From: an uncultured Ruaniaceae bacterium
GTDB taxonomy: Bacteria; Actinomycetota; Actinomycetes; Actinomycetales; Beutenbergiaceae
Length of the DNA: 15,444 bases
Direction: 5' to 3'
NCBI GenBank assembly: GCA_938004115.1
Contig: CALKWS010000437.1
Span: 1-15,444, forward strand
Both the position numbers and the translations under genes were made by a program. Below, piece by piece: positions 12,650-15,444 of this stretch; position 1 is the stretch's first letter, and each line of letters starts with the position of its first letter. Under the pieces are notes generated by a model. The model saw only the letters and a program-made list of their open reading frames with translations, ran no database searches and was not told the origin of the DNA.

Positions 12650-13306
12650 TCATTCCTGGCGCTGCAACCGTCCCGATGAATAGGACTGCAACTCGTGGCC
12701 GAAGGCGGCCAGGTCCGTGGCCCAGAACAACTCCCCCGACACCAGTCCGTACATCCGGGAGGCCGCTCCGATCTCGGCGCCGGTGGCGGTGCGGGCGATC
12801 AGGTCGGTGGTCAGTTCGATCCGCGGCCCCTGGACCTGCCCGAGGTAGACGCTGACGTGCCCGGTGGGTTCGGCGAGCAGTACCTCGAGTTGGCTGACCG
12901 GTGCCGCGCGGCCGGTGGCCGTGCCGTCGTCGCGGCCGTTCCCGGAGCGGGTCTCACCAGCCGGGTGCGTACCGCCGTCGGCCGTTCCGCTGCCGGTCGG
13001 CGTAGCGCCCCCCGCCGGGTTCGGGCTGACTCGCCAGAATCCTGACTCTGTGCTCCACACCTCCCCGGCCTGGAGGGTGTCCACGTCGATGGCGCCCTCC
13101 AGGGATTCCAGCGGTGTCTGCAGCATGTAGGTGGTGGCGGCATAGGTCAGGTACGGACCGCCGTCGTGGCCGAAGACGGCGTCCAGCAGCACCGCCCGCT
13201 GCGGAATATCGGGATAGGCGATGAAGCCCGGACCGCGCCAGCGGCCCACCAACCACGACAACGGGTAGACCTCAGGGGCGAGGCCGTCTGGGATCTGGAA
13301 AGCCAC
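12650..13306 (-). CDS. Ferric nitrobindin-like FABP-family beta-barrel protein
   Basis: A 218-residue protein of the nitrobindin/FABP-like family (DUF1794, THAP4-like). The family motif GxWxGxG is present as GRWRGPG at 21-27, and the C-terminal strand ends FGHELQSYSSGRLQR. Compared with Mycobacterium tuberculosis Rv2717c as I recall it, the heme-ligating His of that strand (in QDHLAA) is replaced by Tyr209, so the protein probably belongs to the nitrobindin-like class without the heme His. A ~42-residue Gly/Thr/Ser-rich insert (96-138) sits between strands and makes it longer than the usual ~160-190 residues. The GTG start lacks a ribosome binding site; TAGCAT (13318-13313) ends 6 nt before it, so a leaderless internal promoter is possible. 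It is next to ygfZ, a common actinobacterial pairing. Confidence 0.9.
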   Translation of the reverse strand: MAFQIPDGLAPEVYPLSWLVGRWRGPGFIAYPDIPQRAVLLDAVFGHDGGPYLTYAATTYMLQTPLESLEGAIDVDTLQAGEVWSTESGFWRVSPNPAGGATPTGSGTADGGTHPAGETRSGNGRDDGTATGRAAPVSQLEVLLAEPTGHVSVYLGQVQGPRIELTTDLIARTATGAEIGAASRMYGLVSGELFWATDLAAFGHELQSYSSGRLQRQE

Positions 13307-13326
13307 ACCTCGATGCTATCTGCTTC

Positions 13327-14055
13327 TCACAGCAACAGCAGGATGCGTCCGAGCACGTAGACCGGCACACCGCAGACCAGCACCGGCAGCACCGCGGCGG
13401 CCAGCGCAGGCCATACCCGCACCGAGGCGGGGAACTGTCCGAGCAGGTGGTGCACCGCGGCGCTGAGCACCCCGGCCGCCACGCCCACCAGGAACCCGGT
13501 GGTGGGTCCGACCGCCACGATCACCGCACCCGTACCCAGACCTCCGGCGGCGGACAACGCGATGGTGGCCGCCCATCCCCAGGAGGTGGGCAGCGGGAAC
13601 GCCGTGACGATCGCCGCCGTCGCCAGCGTGACCGCCCCCACCAGCAGCAGACCGATCGAGGTGGGGCCGGTACCGACCGCCAGCCAGCCCACGCCGCTGA
13701 TCACCACCGCCGCCCCGGTCACGGCCCCTGCCACCGATTCCACCAGCCGTGGCCGCCCGTCCCGGCGCAGCAGTTGCAGCACGAACGAGGCCACCACCAC
13801 CAGCCCGAACCACAGCGCCGGGTACGCCAGGTCCTTGGTAGCCACCTGCAGGGCCACGCCCACGGCGACGGTCAGCAGCAACAGGGCGGCGGTACCCCGG
13901 CGTGCGGGTAACCCCAGCAGCCCCGGCCAGCCGATGGCGAAGATCGCGCCCGTCCCGAGCACGGTGAGCACCAGCAGCGGCCGGTCGCCGAACGCCGTGA
14001 CTCCCACTCCGGCGGCGGCGGTCGCGGTGACCACGGCCCGGAAGGATTTACTCAT
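13327..14055 (-). CDS. Conserved membrane protein, permease-like
   Basis: A 242-residue very hydrophobic protein with about eight membrane segments, for example TAFGDRPLLVLTVLGTGAIF near 20-40 and the C-terminal VLPVLVCGVPVYVLGRILLL. It resembles uncharacterised actinobacterial 'permease' proteins often found near the nitrobindin-like gene; I cannot name a substrate. It is the first gene of the minus-strand run, 20 bp upstream of the nitrobindin-like gene. ATG 14055 is chosen; GTG 14058 directly precedes it and is equally placed relative to AGGGGA about 10-13 nt upstream. Confidence 0.75.
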   Translation of the reverse strand: MSKSFRAVVTATAAAGVGVTAFGDRPLLVLTVLGTGAIFAIGWPGLLGLPARRGTAALLLLTVAVGVALQVATKDLAYPALWFGLVVVASFVLQLLRRDGRPRLVESVAGAVTGAAVVISGVGWLAVGTGPTSIGLLLVGAVTLATAAIVTAFPLPTSWGWAATIALSAAGGLGTGAVIVAVGPTTGFLVGVAAGVLSAAVHHLLGQFPASVRVWPALAAAVLPVLVCGVPVYVLGRILLLL

Positions 14056-14758
14056 CACAGCAGGTCGGTCCCCTCAGGATGGTGGCCCGGCAACCGCGCG
14101 GGCTCGGTTCGTGGTGTTCGGAGCAGCCGGTGCCTGACGGCGTTGCTGCTGAGCGATCCGGACGCGGTTGACGCACCGGGCGGTCCCGGTGCGCGCGGCC
14201 GTCCCGTCCGGGCCGGTGGCCGCTGGTTTACATACCTGGCAGGAACGGTACCGAACAAACACCGCTGGTATGCCGAACCCGGGCCAGCGCGGTGGCACCG
14301 GTGCACCGCCGGCCCCAGCCGGCGCGCAGGGGGCAGACGTCCTCGAGTTGCGGCCCGCCCCCGGCAGGTCCCTACACTGGTGGGGACACCGGGTCGTGCT
14401 AGCCCCGGGCTCCAACATCTGCCGCTTCGAGCGGCCTTCGCGCCGACAGGCGCTGGGCGGCCCGGTGTCATCACTCCGGCAGGGTGGCCCGGTGTCATCA
14501 CTCCGGCGCGATCCACGCCGCCCGGATCCGCCGTCGGCCGGGCCGCGGCCATGGTCCGTGGGCTCCCGCGGCATGCGTCCTGCGACCTGCTGCGCCGGGT
14601 GCCGCCGTCGTCCGCAGTGGCATGTTCGGCGGTTCCGCTCCGCTTCCGAGGCGCCCCTGTCAGCCGTTCCGGGTATTCACCGGTTGCTGGTGGTCTCACC
14701 CGCCGGTCCGCCTGGCCTACGCTTCTTTTTGGAGTCCCTGCGAGGAACGGACGATGAA
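14056..14758. other. Divergent intergenic region without a convincing gene
   Basis: About 700 bp between the divergent membrane-protein and DUF47 genes. Several frames are open, but their products are rich in Arg, Pro, Trp and Cys and match nothing I know. Seen here: a 27-bp tandem duplication (14454-14507); a small hairpin GCCGCT/AGCGGC (14421-14435); an AT-richer patch at 14227-14260 with a minus-strand TTGTTC (14258-14253) 18 bp from TATGTA (14234-14229), a weak candidate promoter for the membrane-protein gene; and a plus-strand TTGCGG (14348-14353)/TACACT (14373-14378) pair with 19-bp spacing, a weak candidate for DUF47 or a small RNA. No tRNA or known riboswitch is recognised. Confidence 0.45.
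14454..14507. repeat. 27-bp tandem duplication
   Basis: Units 14454-14480 and 14481-14507 agree at 25 of 27 bases, and the core GGCCCGGTGTCATCACTCCGGC is identical over 22 bp. The period is a multiple of three. It lies in the leader or promoter zone upstream of the DUF47 gene. Confidence 0.8.
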
Positions 14759-15394
14759 TTGCGCCTGAACCTGAACAACCGGAAGGTCTACTTCGAGCTC
14801 CTCACCGAACTCGGTGATCATCTGGTCACAGGTGCCGATATCCTCGCCCAACTGGTGGGTGTGCTACCCACCGAACGCACCGCGCTGGCGGAGCAGATGC
14901 GTGATGTGGAGCACCTGGCGGACGAGTCGACGCACGAGATCATCCGGCACCTGAACCGGTCCGGGGCCACCCCGTTCCACCGGGACGACCTGTACAACCT
15001 GACGGCGGCGATGGACGACTGCATGGACTCCATGGAGGAGGCCACCGACGCGATCGTGCTGTACCGCATCGCGGACCTGCCCGACGGCGTGACCCAGCAG
15101 GTGGCGACGTTGCAGCGAGCGGCGGAACTCACCGCCGCCGCGATGCCGCGGCTGCGCACCCTGGACGGTCTGGAGTCGTACTGGATCGAGGTGAACCGGT
15201 TGGAGAACCAGGCCGACCGGATCTACCGGGCGCTGAACGGGCAACTGTTCTCCGACCCCGAGTACCTGGCCAGCCCCGCCGGGGTGGTGGAGCTGATCAA
15301 GATGCGCACGGTGGTGGACTGCCTGGAGGCCGCCGCCGACCACTTCGAGCGGGTGGCCAACGTGGTGGAGAGCATCTACCTGAAGAACTCCTAG
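14759..15394 (+). CDS. DUF47 (PhoU-like) family protein
   Basis: A 211-residue all-helical PhoU-like protein of normal DUF47 length. Helical segments contain the family pattern: ELLTELGDHLVTGADILAQL near the start, MRDVEHLADESTHEIIRHLN, and the last helix CLEAAADHFERVANVVESIY with the conserved acidic/aromatic metal-binding residues. DUF47 proteins usually accompany a Pit-type phosphate transporter and are thought to modulate phosphate uptake; the next 50 bases do not show one beginning. The TTG start gives MRLNLNNRKVYF, which matches the family start. Five bases upstream an out-of-frame ATG (14754) has an ideal GAGGAA at 6 nt spacing and reads only MNCA. One extra A would fuse it in frame as MKLRLN, so a one-base deletion or sequencing error is possible. 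Confidence 0.88.
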   Translation: MRLNLNNRKVYFELLTELGDHLVTGADILAQLVGVLPTERTALAEQMRDVEHLADESTHEIIRHLNRSGATPFHRDDLYNLTAAMDDCMDSMEEATDAIVLYRIADLPDGVTQQVATLQRAAELTAAAMPRLRTLDGLESYWIEVNRLENQADRIYRALNGQLFSDPEYLASPAGVVELIKMRTVVDCLEAAADHFERVANVVESIYLKNS

Positions 15395-15444
15395 GCCGCG
15401 ACCACGGCCAGGACGGTCGGTGCCGGCTCAGCCGAAGCGGCCGG

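Noticed and set aside
14168..14758. In-frame upstream extension that would make the DUF47 protein 408 residues
   Set aside because: The extra ~197 residues are Arg/Pro/Trp/Cys-rich without similarity to anything, contain the 27-bp duplication, and the family begins at the TTG-encoded position.
15395..15444. Beginning of a Pit phosphate permease or the end of a convergent gene (TCA at 15428-15430 read on the minus strand)
   Set aside because: Only about 50 bases are available; there is no clear start with a ribosome binding site, and 17 bases of a possible minus-strand end cannot be identified.

Overview
The window is high-GC DNA with GTG and TTG starts, tightly packed genes and actinobacterial families: DUF2516, the actinobacterial type of ClpC, a nitrobindin-like FABP protein beside YgfZ, and a DUF2975/small-HTH pair. 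It reads as a chromosomal segment of an actinomycete. The order Micrococcales is my guess from gene content and is not proven. I see no phage, transposon, CRISPR array, tRNA or rRNA.

Left part, plus strand (1-2524). A two-gene unit encodes a DUF2975 membrane protein and a Cro/CI-type regulator with overlapping stop and start codons, apparently made from a leaderless transcript with an inverted repeat in its promoter. Five degenerate ~15-bp tandem repeats follow. Next comes a tandem-aptamer glycine riboswitch (gcvT class) in the leader of an EamA/DMT-family permease. One strand of the second aptamer's closing helix is complementary over 10 bp to the permease ribosome binding site. This suggests a glycine ON switch acting on translation, probably for an exporter of glycine or a related amino acid.

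Middle, minus strand (2600-9539). Convergent to the permease lies a large FAD/NAD(P)-binding protein of unknown substrate. A short non-coding stretch with 21-bp tandem repeats and a strong hairpin separates it from clpC. Upstream of clpC is a compact operon DUF2516 - asparaginase - dtd with a GTGA overlap and a 3-bp gap.

Right part, minus strand (9665-14055). One long set of co-directional genes reads membrane protein - nitrobindin-like protein - ygfZ - FUSC-type membrane protein - Phd/YefM antitoxin - PIN toxin. Gaps are about 6-21 bp, with an ATGA overlap in the toxin-antitoxin pair, and a 12-bp-stem hairpin follows the toxin gene.

Far right, plus strand. About 700 bp without a convincing gene, containing a 27-bp tandem duplication, separates the divergent membrane protein from a DUF47 (PhoU-like) gene. 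That gene appears to start at TTG, or has lost one base after an otherwise ideal ATG.

The most notable item is the glycine riboswitch/EamA unit. The rest is mostly housekeeping: proteolysis, tRNA proofreading, Fe-S maintenance and phosphate handling.
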